Source: Grammothele lineata
Lineage: Eukaryota; Basidiomycota; Agaricomycetes; Polyporales; Polyporaceae
Length of the DNA stretch: 64,000 bases
Direction of reading: 5' to 3'
NCBI GenBank assembly: GCA_002150815.3
Contig: NDFF03000141.1
Location: 1-64,000 of the forward strand
The position numbers and the translations under genes are program-made. The notes beneath the pieces are model-generated. The model was not told the DNA's origin and did not search any database. It saw nothing but the letters and a program-made list of their open reading frames with translations. The first letter of the stretch is position 1. Every line of letters starts with the position of its first letter. Positions 51,556 to 63,335 of the stretch are shown piece after piece.

Positions 51556-52484
51556 ATGGCTAACAAGCAACGAGCGTGCCGCGAATGCTCGTGGCGCAAA
51601 GGTGCGTCTGTCCCCGGGCGGGCTCGCAGCCTGTCCGCACCCGCGCCGACCGCTCCCGCCGGCCCGCACCGCTGACCGCCGCGGCTTCTTCTTCTGCTCC
51701 TCCCTGCGCCCTTCACCCGCTCTCCAGTCAAGTGCGTCACGACCGAGGGACAGACCGCCTGCGAGGAATGCGCCCGCCGCGAGGTCGAGTGCGCCCGCCC
51801 GAAGCAGGAGCCGCACCCGGCCCAGACCGGCGGCGGCGTGCGGACGAGCCCCTGCGATAGCTGGTCAGTACCCAGAACCCGATACGCGCCGCCCCCTCGT
51901 CCCTCGAGCTTCGGGTTCGATCCCGCCGCCGCCACTGCACGACGTAGGGCGCGCCGCCTAATTCTCGGGCCCGAGCGTCCGTCTGTCCGAGCAGCCGCGG
52001 GACGCTCGCCGTCGTGGCGCAGCGGCGGCGGCGGCGGAGGACGCGTCTCGGAGCACGTTGACGGGGTTTACATTTACGGACGCTGACGCTGACATTATAT
52101 CGTCCTTTTTCTCCTTCATGCTGCGTCTCTCGCTTTCTCTCCCCGACCGACCACATGGCCGCCCGCATGGCTCGTTCTCGTCCCCGTCCTCGTTCTCGGA
52201 CGTTGTGACGGCACACGAGCAGCAAAAAGGCGCACCTCGGGTGCGAGCGGGCGGTGGCGGGCGGCCCGTGCGTACACTGTGCCCGCAACAACACACGCTG
52301 CACCTTCACGCCCGCGCCGTCGTCCCCGACGACGTCCGGTGAGTACCCCGTACTCTCCGCTTCCCCGTCTATTGATCGCTAACCGTGCCCTATTTTCCGC
52401 TCCGCCCCGCCAGCCGCGTACGAGTCGACGCCGTCGCCCACGAGCCCGACGGGGAGGGTTTTCTCCGTCGTCTTGAACCAGTAA
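51556..52484 (+). CDS. small tandem double Zn2Cys6 cluster protein, copy 1
   Basis: Four exons (51556-51601, 51728-51863, 52223-52338, 52414-52484) give 122 residues. Two zinc-cluster motifs follow each other with identical spacing C-x2-C-x6-C-x8-C-x2-C-x6-C: C8, C11, C18, C27, C30, C37 (CRECSWRKVKC...CEECARREVEC) and C58, C61, C68, C77, C80, C87 (CDSCKKAHLGC...CVHCARNNTRC). A Pro/Ser-rich tail ends FSVVLNQ. Single Zn2Cys6 clusters in fungal regulators bind CGG half-sites; here one chain carries two, with only 20 residues between, and there is no room for the middle homology or activation region of classical factors. Intron 1 splits the codon two before Cys18 (K|VKC) and intron 2 splits the Cys61 codon (TG|C). 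Introns are long (126, 359, 75 nt). I do not know a described family with this build. Confidence 0.8.
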
Positions 52485-55400
52485 TAGCGAACGGCGCGTG
52501 AGCTCCGCGAGCCCCCTCCCCCTCCCCCTCTCCCCCCGTTCCCTTCAGTACCCTCGGGGCGACACGTGCGGACGCCACGCGTCCGTCCGTCGGACGCGGA
52601 CGAGAAGAACGACGGAAGACGGAAGACGGTGCAAAATTGGGCGCGGCCCCTGGCGGGCGATGGCGAAGGTCGATCTCGCGTCATGGGCCACCACGAGAAG
52701 GGCCAGGACGGAGTACGTATCTACAGATGATGATGGTCAGATGGGGCAGATGGGCAGATCGAGGGGAGGGGGTGCGGGGCGCGTGCGACGCGTGCGCGAG
52801 GAGCCCGTGGGGAGGGCTGGCTGGCCACACATGGCCGCACGGACGCACGGCGGCGGAGGAGGTGCGGAACGGGAGCGGGAACGGGTCTAGGATAGCCAAG
52901 TGCATTGAGTAATGTCGCGCGAAGGCGGCTTCGAATAATTGACCGCGGGCCAGGCTCCCGCGCTGCTGTCGAGTGCGCCGTGCGTGCGCGGTCAGCATTG
53001 GCCACGGCACACACGCCTCCAATTAAAAGGTCGAGGCCCGGACCCACAACCCTAGCAACGGGCGATATGAAAGAAGAGCGCGGGGCTGATGGGGGGCAGG
53101 GGGGCACGAGCCTCAGCCCCGCGCGGCCGCGGCCGTCTGCCACTCGCTCGCACGGCGGAAGCGAAATGGACCGCGCGAGAAGCACGCCCGCGGACGCTGG
53201 AGGCGAGTGCGGGGTCGCGGTGCGGGCCGCCGCGGCGCCCCAGCGCACGGCGTGACGGGGCGGCGGGGCGTAGGGGTTTTAACCCCCGAGGAGCCCGTAA
53301 ATGGCATGTCGCCGTAGTAGCGGCTCGGCTGTGCCTCGAGGCGTGCGGGCGGACGAGGCGCGGGGGCGCTGTCGCTGCTAGGATATTTGGAAACCTTGGC
53401 CGAGCTGCGGGTGCGGAGACGGGCGCGAGCGGGGCTGGCGGGAGCGGCGGACGAGATCGCGAGGGAGGTGCATACGGTGTCGAGGCCAGATCGGGTATGC
53501 GGGGCGCCGGGCGCAGGCGAGGGAGGCAAGGAGGATACCTGGCTAGGACAGCCACAGAACGGCCCTCGAGGCTCGAGCCACCCTTGCCGGCGGCGCTGCT
53601 CCTGTCATCAGATGAGCCACCGCTTCGGGCAAACTCACCGTCCCTACATTATTAGTACTTGTGCTCAGGGCTCCTGGAGAGTTTTCGCGCCGCCACCGAT
53701 GTCGATCTCGCCTAGCCCCCAGATGCCGCCGCGGCTGCAGCACGCTCTCAGCGCCGCTGAGAATATGAGACGTACTTGTCGAATATTTTGACATCGAAGT
53801 CGCTGCGTCCTACGTTCGACGCGCCGGCCGAGCGTCGCCGCGTCCGTATGAGTAGATGGCCCTGCAAAGACATAAGCCTCCCCAGATGCCGGTGTGCGAG
53901 CGAGAAGGCGGCGGGGTGGCGTCAAGGATCACGCGGCGCTCCTCTGGCGCGGTTCTCTGGACGCGTCGTTGGACGCGCTCGCCCGTGGATGCATCCTCGC
54001 ACCCGTCTTCTGCTTCCCTTCCGGTTCGTGCTCTGCGGGAACCCACCGCTTGTTCCTAGGACCCTCACGACGTTACGCACACCAAACCCCTCTCGGCGCT
54101 TATACCGTGTTGGACGGCTCCCCAAGTCTATGGTGCTCCGGGAGCGCGCCGTCACAGTAGCATCTGCACCCTGTCCTCGTCCTTGCTTCCGTTTTACACG
54201 TGGCGGGTATAGTGCGTCTCGTTGCCGTGGCTCCTGATCTACATCATCCTTCGCGGCTTCCAGCCACGTCCTCCGACGCGGCCCCTTGGCCCAGTGGCGT
54301 CCTGCCGTCTTTCCGTCACCGTCACCATCCTCAGGCTCAGCACCGACCTGCCTCGTGCATCTCACGGACTTTACGCCCTCTGCCCGACCGTGTCCCACCC
54401 CCCATGCCTCGCGCGTGTACTCGAAACCTCCTCGTGGCTCGTCCAATATCAGCTTCCGCCCCCAAACCCTGACCGAATCCCTAGCCCCGGGCGTGGCGTT
54501 CCTGACATTGCATTTTTCGGCGACCAGGCGAACCTTGTCTCTTCCATTGTCGACCGCCCCATTCGGGCACGGGCCGAAACCACATTTTCCTCAACGTACT
54601 GCACGCGTAGCCGGCGCCCACAGCCCCACGGTGTATGTATAATGTGTCAACGTCACCGATAATTGACAAAAGGGATCCGCCCGCAGCGCGCGTGCGGGGC
54701 CCACGTGGCAGGTACGTCGTCCACTGCACTGCTCGATGGATCGGATTATGGAGTTTCTCTCGCATCTTACGGCGCCGCCGTATATGTTTCTCTTTGTTTT
54801 TCGCGTCTCGCCACGCGCCGTGCCGTGCGGCTGTCCCGCTGGAGGTGTCTCTTGGCCGCGCGTCGTGCCGCGTCGTGCCCCTCGTGAGCAGCACGCCCCA
54901 GGGTCCCAGGGTCCTCTCGGATTTCTGGAGACCACCGTGTGCGTGCGTCGGACGTAATTTTGACATTAGCGCGTTCCCGCCGCGGCGTGGAATCGGTCCC
55001 TTGGCCGAAAAGAAGACTTCGCGAGATACAGCCTGGGAGGGGGAGATCGCCCACTGCCGGAGATCTCGCTGACGTCCCTTGCAGACCAGTGGCGGGACAG
55101 ACCCCTATATGCGCCTAATACCGCCAAACGATAATCGACCGGCGACGACAGAGGCTCGCCGAGCTCGGCTTTTACCGCAAATAGGTTCCGCGATGGGCCC
55201 TGTGCCAGTGCTAGTGCACGCAAGCCCAGGTCGCCGCAGTCGCTGGACTCTGGGCGCGTAGTACGTATCGCGCACGAGCACGCATCAGCGGCCCACTGAT
55301 CTCAGATACGCGAGACGTCGGAGAAGGGCGTCCTTGGCTATGCCCAGAAAGGAAACCGCCATAATGCATTTGTGGGCGTACAGCCCGCGCGCGTCGACTC

Positions 55401-56677
55401 ACCTCCCTCGGTAGGCCGCCCAAATATGGAGCTCCTGGGAGGGGATCGCCTCGGCGTCGGCGGAATCTGCCACAGCGCGCGCAGGCGGCGCGTACGTACG
55501 CGGCGGATTCGGATTCGGACGCGGGCTCGTCCTCAGCAGTCCTCAACCCGCCTCGCCCTTCTTTGCCTTCCCGCCATTGTCCCTCCCCAATCCTCTCGGC
55601 GCGATGCACCGCCGGCCGCAGCGCGTCACGCCCCGCGTCCGGAAGCTGCGCGCTGCTCGAATCACCGCAACGCCGCCTTCCGCAATCGGGCAGGCCGCGC
55701 TGGGCGCCGGGTGTTGGGAGCAGTGATGATGCCCTGCGCTCAGTCGCTGACACATTGGCAGCGCACGGCGTCGCCCGCCCCCGCGCGTTGCCTCCTTTGG
55801 GCACGGTTCAGTCACGCACCGTGGACCCGGCTGCGCGTGGACTCGCGCGTTGCTCGACGACGAAACGCGAGTCCGTCGATGGACCTGAACTCTATTAGCC
55901 CGGCGCGAGGGTCGAACAGGCGCGCGGGTGCGCCCGCCACCGAGCTCGCTCGAGCGACGCGGCAACCACGTCAATGGAGAGAGCGGGCCCGCCGCCGCGC
56001 CGGATCCTGCCTGCCACCCGCCGCCCGTCCCCGTCCCCGTCCTGTCCCCTTGTCCCCGTCCCCGCGTCCACCGAGCGGCCCTCCCGCGCGCGCCCGCACC
56101 CGCACCCACACGCTCCCTCTCCCGGCCCCCCGCACGGTCCCCCGGGCTTCTCGCGCCTTCCCTCCGTCCGTCCGTCCTGCCCTGCCCGTCGCCCGCGTTT
56201 TCGCGATTTGCCCACGCTCGCGAGCCCCCACCGCGGCCCCAGCTTGATCGCTTGGGGCTCCTCCCGCACGCCGCCCGCCCCGGCCTCCTCTGGGCTCTGG
56301 GGCTCCGGAGCGGCCGCTTGCCCTGCGGGCACGGATGGCGTCACCCTGGGAAACACCGGGCTTCAAGGGTCGCGCGCCCGCCCAGCGGCTGCTGCTGCTC
56401 GCGTTACGTTACCTCGATATAGCTTGATGCCACCCCGCCGTCCGCCGCGCATGGTGGGTATATATGACCCTGCGCTGGCGGCCCAGGGCCCCTCCCCTCC
56501 CTCTATTTCTCCAGGTCCTTGGCTGGCCTCGCGCCCCACACAACTGTCTCTACGCTTCCTCGTACTCGGTCTCTCACCCGCCCCGTCAAATACACCGCCG
56601 CGCACCTACCCTGCACTCCCCCTCCCCGACCCCGCCTCCAACCCCGCCCCCCGAAACTCTGCCCGCACGCTGCTGCG
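52485..56677. other. 4.2-kb GC-rich gap between the two tandem zinc-cluster genes
   Basis: No gene could be supported, and I found no third copy of the double CxxC pattern. Long overlapping open frames on both strands reflect high GC. The right end is the promoter of copy 2, with TATATAT at 56459-56465 about 215 bases before its ATG, and a C-rich leader. Confidence 0.5.
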
Positions 56678-57796
56678 ATGCCGGGTGACCAGCCGCTCCT
56701 CTCTTCCGCGAAGAAGTTCGTGCGCCCACGCGCCAGCCCTGCGTGCACCGAGTGCGCCAAGAAGAAGAGTGAGTAGCATCCGAGTACCCGTCCCCCCCTT
56801 CCTACCTTCCTCCCCGAGTGCCACCAGTGCCCGCGCCACGCCACACAGACACACACGCCTCCACGGCTCAACGGACGGGAGACTCCACGCCTCCTCGGTG
56901 GCTGGGCTCCGGATCTGCGTCCGCGCCGGGCGCCAGCAGCTATCCCGCGTTGGCATAGGTCGGGCGACTGCGCCGCCGCAGTGGCATCAGCTCGCCCGAG
57001 TTTTGCATGTCAGTCGGTCGCTCGCGTCGCCACGCGCGCGCATCATGCCCTCCGACGCTCTCTCGAGCGCTGGGCCTTGGGGGCCCCCACTGCGTTTCCG
57101 GGCTCGTGCTTACGGCATAGGGTACTCACCGGACGCGCACGCAGTCAAATGTCACGACGTCGACGGTCACTCCCGCTGCAAGAAGTGCGAGGAGGCGAAC
57201 CTCAGCTGCCACCGGCCTACGGGCGAGGCCGCGCCCTCGGGCAGGGTGCAGACACGCAAGGCGTGCGGCGCCTGGTGAGTCCCCGTCCTCCTTATGTCCG
57301 TGCGCACTTCTGGGGGCTGACGGACGTGCATTCCGCTCGGCGCTCGCAGCAGGAGGGACAAGTCCCGGTGCGAGGTGCGGTCCCAGCTGAACCCCTCGTG
57401 CGTCCGGTGCCTCGAGAAGGGCATCCCGTGCTCGTTCTTCGGCGATGTGGCGCAGCAGCAGCCCGTCGCGGGCCCGAGCAACGCGGGGCAGCACCACGGC
57501 GGAAGCGGCGGCGGAAGCGGGAGCTCTACTGGTCCATCCACGCCGGTGCGTGGCGGGGCAGGCCCGTCGCACGCAGGTGAGCGACACGCCCCCCGCCGTC
57601 GGATTGTCATGTGGCACTGCACGCTAACGACGTCCTTCTCTTCTTTTCCGTCCCCGCGTCCCGCGAAGGCGGGGCCGCGCTGTCGCTCAACACGCAGCCA
57701 GGTCAGAACCAGCCCCTGGGCGGCGGCTCGCCGCACAGCCCCAAAGACTACTGGGAGGTAGTGCTGTCTCCGACACCTTCGGATGGCGACTACTAG
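56678..57796 (+). CDS. small tandem double Zn2Cys6 cluster protein, copy 2
   Basis: Four exons (56678-56768, 57145-57274, 57350-57576, 57669-57796) give 191 residues. The first cluster is C23, C26, C33, C42, C45, C52 (CTECAKKKIKC...CKKCEEANLSC; middle spacing 8) and the second C71, C74, C81, C91, C94, C101 (CGACRRDKSRC...CVRCLEKGIPC; middle spacing 9). A Gln/Gly/Ser-rich linker (SGGGSGSSTGPS) and an acidic end (PKDYWEVVLSPTPSDGDY) follow, which could be a short activation segment. Intron 1 interrupts the same codon position before K-C of cluster 1 and intron 2 splits the second Cys codon of cluster 2 (TG|C), exactly as in copy 1, so the two genes are paralogues. Intron 1 is 376 nt. Lys/Arg-rich cluster loops fit DNA binding; targets are unknown. 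Confidence 0.82.
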
Positions 57797-59649
57797 CAAA
57801 ATTTCAGACGTGTAGCTTGATATGTTACATCTACAGTGCGTCTCTCGACTGCTTGATCGTCCGCGGCGTTAACCTCCATGGTCACAGGATATCATCGCTT
57901 CTTAATTCTCTGGAACTAATCACTAATTGCACTGTATTCATCGGATCTCTTGTATCGTTTGCTATCCTCCCCCTCCCATTATCGTACACATGTTTCTATA
58001 ACGTACCCAGTGCTCGACGTGCTGTAACTCCGAACCCCCACTCGTTCGTATTACAAGTCAGCGAAGCCCCATTGTCCTTCGAACAGGGATCTGAGATCGC
58101 CGGAGGCAGTACAGCAAGGATGATGACAAAGATTCAACTCAACGCTCGGCGAGTCAGTCGAGACGCCATATCGACGCGGCCCCCCGACCGCATGGCTTCG
58201 GAGTCCGCGTCGCCTTGGGCTGCATCGCGCATGGCGAGGGTGCATCGCCACGCGCCGGCGGGTGACCGGGTATCGACGATCGGGCAATTCACAAACAAAG
58301 CGTCGCTGAGGATGCGCCTCCCGCGTCATCCTTTTATTCATTTAGCGCAGCGGTCGGGCCGACGACGAGGTCGTCCAGCCCGTTCGCGACGCCGTGTCCG
58401 CGATCGCGGTGGTGCGCCAAGACAGCTCTCGCGAGCGCGCCGCGAGGTTGTCCCTGTTGCAAGATGCAGCGCGCCGCCTCGCCGCCTGGCGCGGGAGGAT
58501 AACGCAACGCGGGCACGCACGGTCGAGACGCAACGCGTTTGCCGACCGCCGGAGGGAAAGAAGGAGGCGCGAGATGAGATGAGATGAGATGGGCGGGTCC
58601 GTGAGGCTGGCCTGGGCCTGAGCGCACAGTGGGTGGCGGGGGGCGCATACGTAAACGGAGGGCGCGCGAGTGCGTTCGCCCGTCCGCCCCGACCGCTCGT
58701 CCGTACGTATGCATCGATCTCCCGGTGGCGATGTCGCGAGCTTATAGACGATGCACGTCCTTGCCCACGGGGCCCGCGAACGAAGATCGCGTCGTGGGCG
58801 CGGGCCGCGGCTGCGGCCGCTCGCTATCACGTGTGGTCGGATGCGCGTGTGGGTGCGAATTGGGCTGGGAGGGGGCGAGGGGGGCGCACTCGTCGACGCG
58901 GGCCGGAAAGGCGGTAGGCGCACCTGTGGGCCTGAGTACCTGAGCGCAGCGCCGAGGCGGCTCGGGCGTCGTCGGGTAAGTTGTGTCTCGGCCGTCGTTC
59001 ATTCAATTCACGCTTTATGAGCGACTCTTGCGGTGCTGTGTGTATGAGGGTGGTTTGGGGGGTTACAACAAATCCGGGCCGTATTGTCGCTCTTCATGAA
59101 ACATCCACGTGCATCGTTCTGTTGTCATTTCCGAATGGTCGTGTCTCAATGTGGCAGGCACGTTCCTGGCAGCGACCGTTGAGAGCCATGCCAGTTAAGG
59201 ACCGTTGTTGACATTCCTTCATTGAATGGGTGTGGGTACATGTGGTAGTACATACGGTTTCGCGCCGCTGTCGGATCCGTCCACCAGCTTCAAGTTGTTT
59301 GGTAAGCGATGTCCGATGCGTCCTAATATGAGCCAAAACAATGTATTGAGTGTCCAAGCCACCTTAGAAGGAGGGCGCACGACATTGACACAGTCTGAGC
59401 GGAAGAAGGGAGATGTGGGGATATGGGCGTAGGCGTAGAGGGGCCGTGAGCGCGGTGGCCTGACAGTCGTGTGGGCGCACGTGGAACGTATTTGTGCGTG
59501 CTTGGCACGGAAGCAAATTCCTATGCGGCGTTTGATGGGCGTCTAAACAGGCGTTAACCTTAAGGGGCGCCTATGCCGGCATTTGCCTCGGTGGGAAAAA
59601 GGTCGCGGGAAGCGCTCGGCCACCTGCAAACAGCTTGCGGAGATCCGCC
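57797..59649. other. 1.9-kb gap between zinc-cluster copy 2 and the SRR1-like gene
   Basis: The left part is the 3' flank of copy 2. A GAGAT x4 microsatellite lies at 58571-58590. No protein family was recognised on either strand. Confidence 0.5.
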
Positions 59650-61523
59650 ATGCTTCAGAACGGGGACACCGTACAGTTCGGCTATGACGATCACTTCACT
59701 CCAGCCCGCTCGCGGAAAAAACGCAAGAATAGGCCCACAACGGAACCTCCGTCTCCCGCCGCCCTGCTCGACAAGGCGGCGGAGGAACTGGCGCAGACTG
59801 ATTGGCTCCGCGACACTCTTGGTTAGTCCGTCCTTCTCAGCCGCCTCTCCTTCCGTACGTCTCTGATGCTGTCTGCCAGAGACCCTGCGCGAATCCCTCC
59901 AAGATGCGTTCGGCTCTCCGGACGTTGCGCCGTCCATTCTCTGTCTGGGGCTCGGCAGCCCCTCCTCTTCCCGTAACGCGCGTGTCCAGCTCTCGTTCCT
60001 CCTTGCGGCCTCCGATGATCTCTCTATAGTGTGTCGTCTTCCCATGTATGTTTTTGGGCTTCCCATCATTTTCATCACCGCGTGTTCACTCCCCGCAGGC
60101 ACGCGCGGATGTCTCCGTCTTCGATCCCGTCTTTGTCGACCAGGACCGTGAGCTTCTGGCCCGGCGGGGCCTGACAGTCCTCCCCGACGACTGCGTACGT
60201 CCTTCCGTATTCCGTTGCCCGCCCCGCCTTACCGTGGTGTTGCCCAAATCGTCCCCTTCTGCCGCTGTGGCCTTGGGGAAACGACCTCGGAGGTGGAGTG
60301 CGGGCCATCTTTATTGACGCTGCGTACACACAGGAGGCACGATACGGACTGCGATCGCCAACGATTGTGTTCATGCCCCACTGCGACCTACACCTCTACG
60401 AGAATCTGTTCCACGAGAATTGGTCGGATGGCCAGCTTTCCAACGTCCTCCTTATCGCCAACCGGTTGAGCGAGTACGCGGAGAGGTGCGTGCTGACCGG
60501 GGAAGGGGCGGGGGGCACTGCACGCGCCGCGCAAGCCCCCTTCGCCTCCGTCGCTGCGAGCGCCCCTCTCCTCCCCGAGGGCTTCTCGCGCCTCGCTCCG
60601 CGGTGTTCCCGTCGCTAACTTTACCTGCGCTCGGGGCGCCCCCAACAGCACGCCGTCAAGGAAGCTCGCAGCAGAGCACCCGTGCGTCGCGCGTCTAGGT
60701 ACGCCGTGTGGCCACCTTCCCCGCGTGCGCCTGTGCTCACGTACGCCGTGACGCCCCCTCCGCCCACGCCCATCTCCGCTGTCCGCTTCGCTCGCCCCTC
60801 ATCGTCTGTCCACCTTCTGCCCGCGGGTGGCGCTGGTGTTGCTGAATGTTCGTCCGATGTTCCCCGCCCACGGCGCTCCGACCCTGGCGCACTTCCGCTG
60901 GCCCTCCCCGCACCCCTGCCGCCACCCAATCGCCGGCCACCTGCCTGCACGCGATCACCCACCCCCCCTCGCACTCGCACTCGCACTCGTATTCGTATTC
61001 GCCATCGCTCGCCCCCCTTCGCTCCCCGCCCCACCGCGACGATGGTGATCTGCTGCCTGCGACCTTCATCGCCGACGCCAACGCCGCCCGCATTCGCCCA
61101 CCCGCACCGCATGCAACGTACGGACGCGCAGTCCCGCACCTAACGACCCGCCCGCTCGCGGTGTGCGCCGCGCACCCGACAGCGTTCAACAATACCGCCC
61201 TTCAGTTTGTCTCCCGCGCGGCACTCGCCGAACGGGACGCGGACTGGTGGGTGCTCCCCCTTACGCCCCGCGACCTCGGACGACGCCGCTCTCGGTCGGC
61301 TTCTGGTGTACCACCGCCCGAGTACGCTTCCCCTGCTCAGGCCCCCGCGCCGGGCGGAGAGGGGAAGGTACCACACGCACGGCCGGCCGCGGACCCGGGG
61401 CGTGCGACGGATGCAGAAGGGAGCTCGGGGGCGGCGGAGGTCCCGGTGGGTGGAGTTGCCCGAAGGGGAAGGGGTGGGGCCGCCGACGCCGGTGGCGCCG
61501 ATGAGGGCACGGGCTCGTCATAG
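59650..61523 (+). CDS. SRR1-like protein
   Basis: Six exons (59650-59821, 59880-60028, 60099-60194, 60334-60485, 60649-60698, 61132-61523) give 336 residues. The basic N-terminus (RSRKKRKNRP) precedes SRR1-domain blocks: SILCLGLGSPSSSRNARVQL, DVSVFDPVF, LARRGLTVLPDDC, PTIVFMPHCDLHLYENLF, NWSDGQLSNVLLIANRLSEY. The sensitivity-to-red-light-reduced 1 family was named from Arabidopsis; its yeast and animal members are linked to haem metabolism and transcription, with no settled biochemical activity. The last intron is 433 nt, placed because AFNNTALQFV and the RPLAVCAAHP lead-in are conserved; the final about 75 residues are Gly/Pro/Ala-rich and may not all be coding. Confidence 0.72.
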
Positions 61524-63335
61524 CGGCATTTTTGTGCGTATCGACTTGTGCGTAATTCCGATTTCATTGCACCAGCATTGTACGATACAACGTGCGCGCG
61601 CCTCTGCGATGCAGCAGGAGGCTATGCGCATATTCTTGGGATGACGCTCCAGAGTGCAGATACCCAAGGGCCACGACACACGCGTACCAGTCAGCCCTTC
61701 GACTACAACATGTTGCGCGATCGCTACTCGTGTTTGTGCTGGGCTGAGGGGTGCGGAGATCGAGACTTTCAGATTTTAGCTTCATTCATGATCGCAGCCA
61801 GACTCGTCGCCAGCCTTCAAGCCATCCGCACGCAAGTACGTCCGCATCTGGCGAGAGCGCGCACCCCAGATCGCAACGCGGCGAATCCGTGGCCTACAGT
61901 ACGCGCACGCGATCTCGTGTGCAGGCCCGATCGTGGGATCGCAGCGCGACGATCAGCCCAGCTAGCCTTGTACACTACTGGAGCCGAGTGAGACTCGGCC
62001 AGTATCAGTATCAGCTGGAGTCAGCGTCAACGCGGCAAGATAACGAGTTTGCCAATGGTGGCGGTCGCCTGGACTGGTGGCCATATCTATCTTCTCTTCG
62101 CTCCCGCGGCCCTTCCTTCTGCGATCGGGCTTGGACGTACTCGCGAGCAGTAAGCAGCGGCCGACGGTCCCTGATGACGGCCCCAGTGACTCGTAGTACG
62201 TGCGTGCGCTCGCGGGAGCACCCGTCGCCGCCTCGTCGGCGACTGGGATCGGGGGGCGCGTACGTCTTCGTCGTTCCTAGGACAGCTCAAGATCGTACGT
62301 GCGCCCCTTGTGGCCATGGGGTGAGGGCCAAGTAAGTCCTTCCACCCCTATCTCACTGCATATCACGGGGTCATTGCGTTCTCCCAGTGATCTACCTCGC
62401 TCGTCCGGGCCCAAGCTCAGCCTTTGGCAGGCCTCAAGCCGTCCCGGGAGCCCCGTAAGACGTCATTACACCGCTCGCGCGAGAGCCCCGCGTAAACCGA
62501 AGGTGGAGCTCGGACGGAACGAAAGCTTAACCTTGCCTCTACTATGAGCAGGCCTACTACGGGCGGCACAGCGTGCACCGGGGGCCAACGTGCACAAGGG
62601 ACCGGCGGCACGTACGAGGCATGTAGAGATAAGTAACGGCCAGCACCAGGCGCGAGCTCGCTCGAAACGGGCGGGAACGAACGTCTGATGAGACCTCGCT
62701 GGGCGTTGAAGACAATAGCACTGAATTCGGACAGACTGACGCGCGCTGTCGGGCTCGGGGGGCACGCCACATCCAAGGATCCTCGAGGCCGGGGAGAACG
62801 GGTCCACCCATGGGCGGTCGGCCATTTTGTTCTGCACGCAGACGTACACGCGATGCGGGGTACGTCCGGCTGTAGATCGGGGAAGGAGCAGGCAAGGTTG
62901 GGGCCCCGCTCTCCCGGTGAAAGCTGCGAGGAAAGAAGCAGCGGCAGTTGCAACTCAGACTAATGCACGCGATGGAAGCGGCGGCTGAAAATGCAGGCAG
63001 GCAGGCGGGCGGGCAGGCTGGAATTAGACCTCGCATCATTACGTATGATAGGACGGTCGTTATCAACAGCAGCGCCGACCCTATAGTCGGAAACCGAATA
63101 TGCACACCCAGAAATTAAAACATGATGGGGAGACGGCGGGAGAGAGGTAGAGGCAGAGACAGAGGCAGGAGGAGACAGCATATGAACAGTAGGATACGAC
63201 AACACGACCAGGTGAGCAAGCAGGAGCATGGTGGGGATATGAGACAGGCGAGGGGGGATGGGGGTAGGGGTCCAGAGCAGCAATGTATGTACAACAGACG
63301 AATGAACGACAAAAGGGAATAAGACATAGGGGAAA
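61524..63335. other. 1.8-kb gap before the right-edge gene
   Basis: No gene is supported. A GCAG/GCGG-type tandem repeat lies at about 62993-63018, and purine-rich AGAGGCAGAGACAGAGGCAG at about 63145-63165. The right end is the 3' flank of the minus-strand gene that stops at 63336. Confidence 0.45.

Noticed and set aside
55974..57278. 434-codon open frame running into zinc-cluster copy 2
   Set aside because: Its upstream part is Pro/Arg-rich read-through of the C-rich leader and of intron 1; only the piece at 57145-57274 is coding, as exon 2 of the spliced gene.
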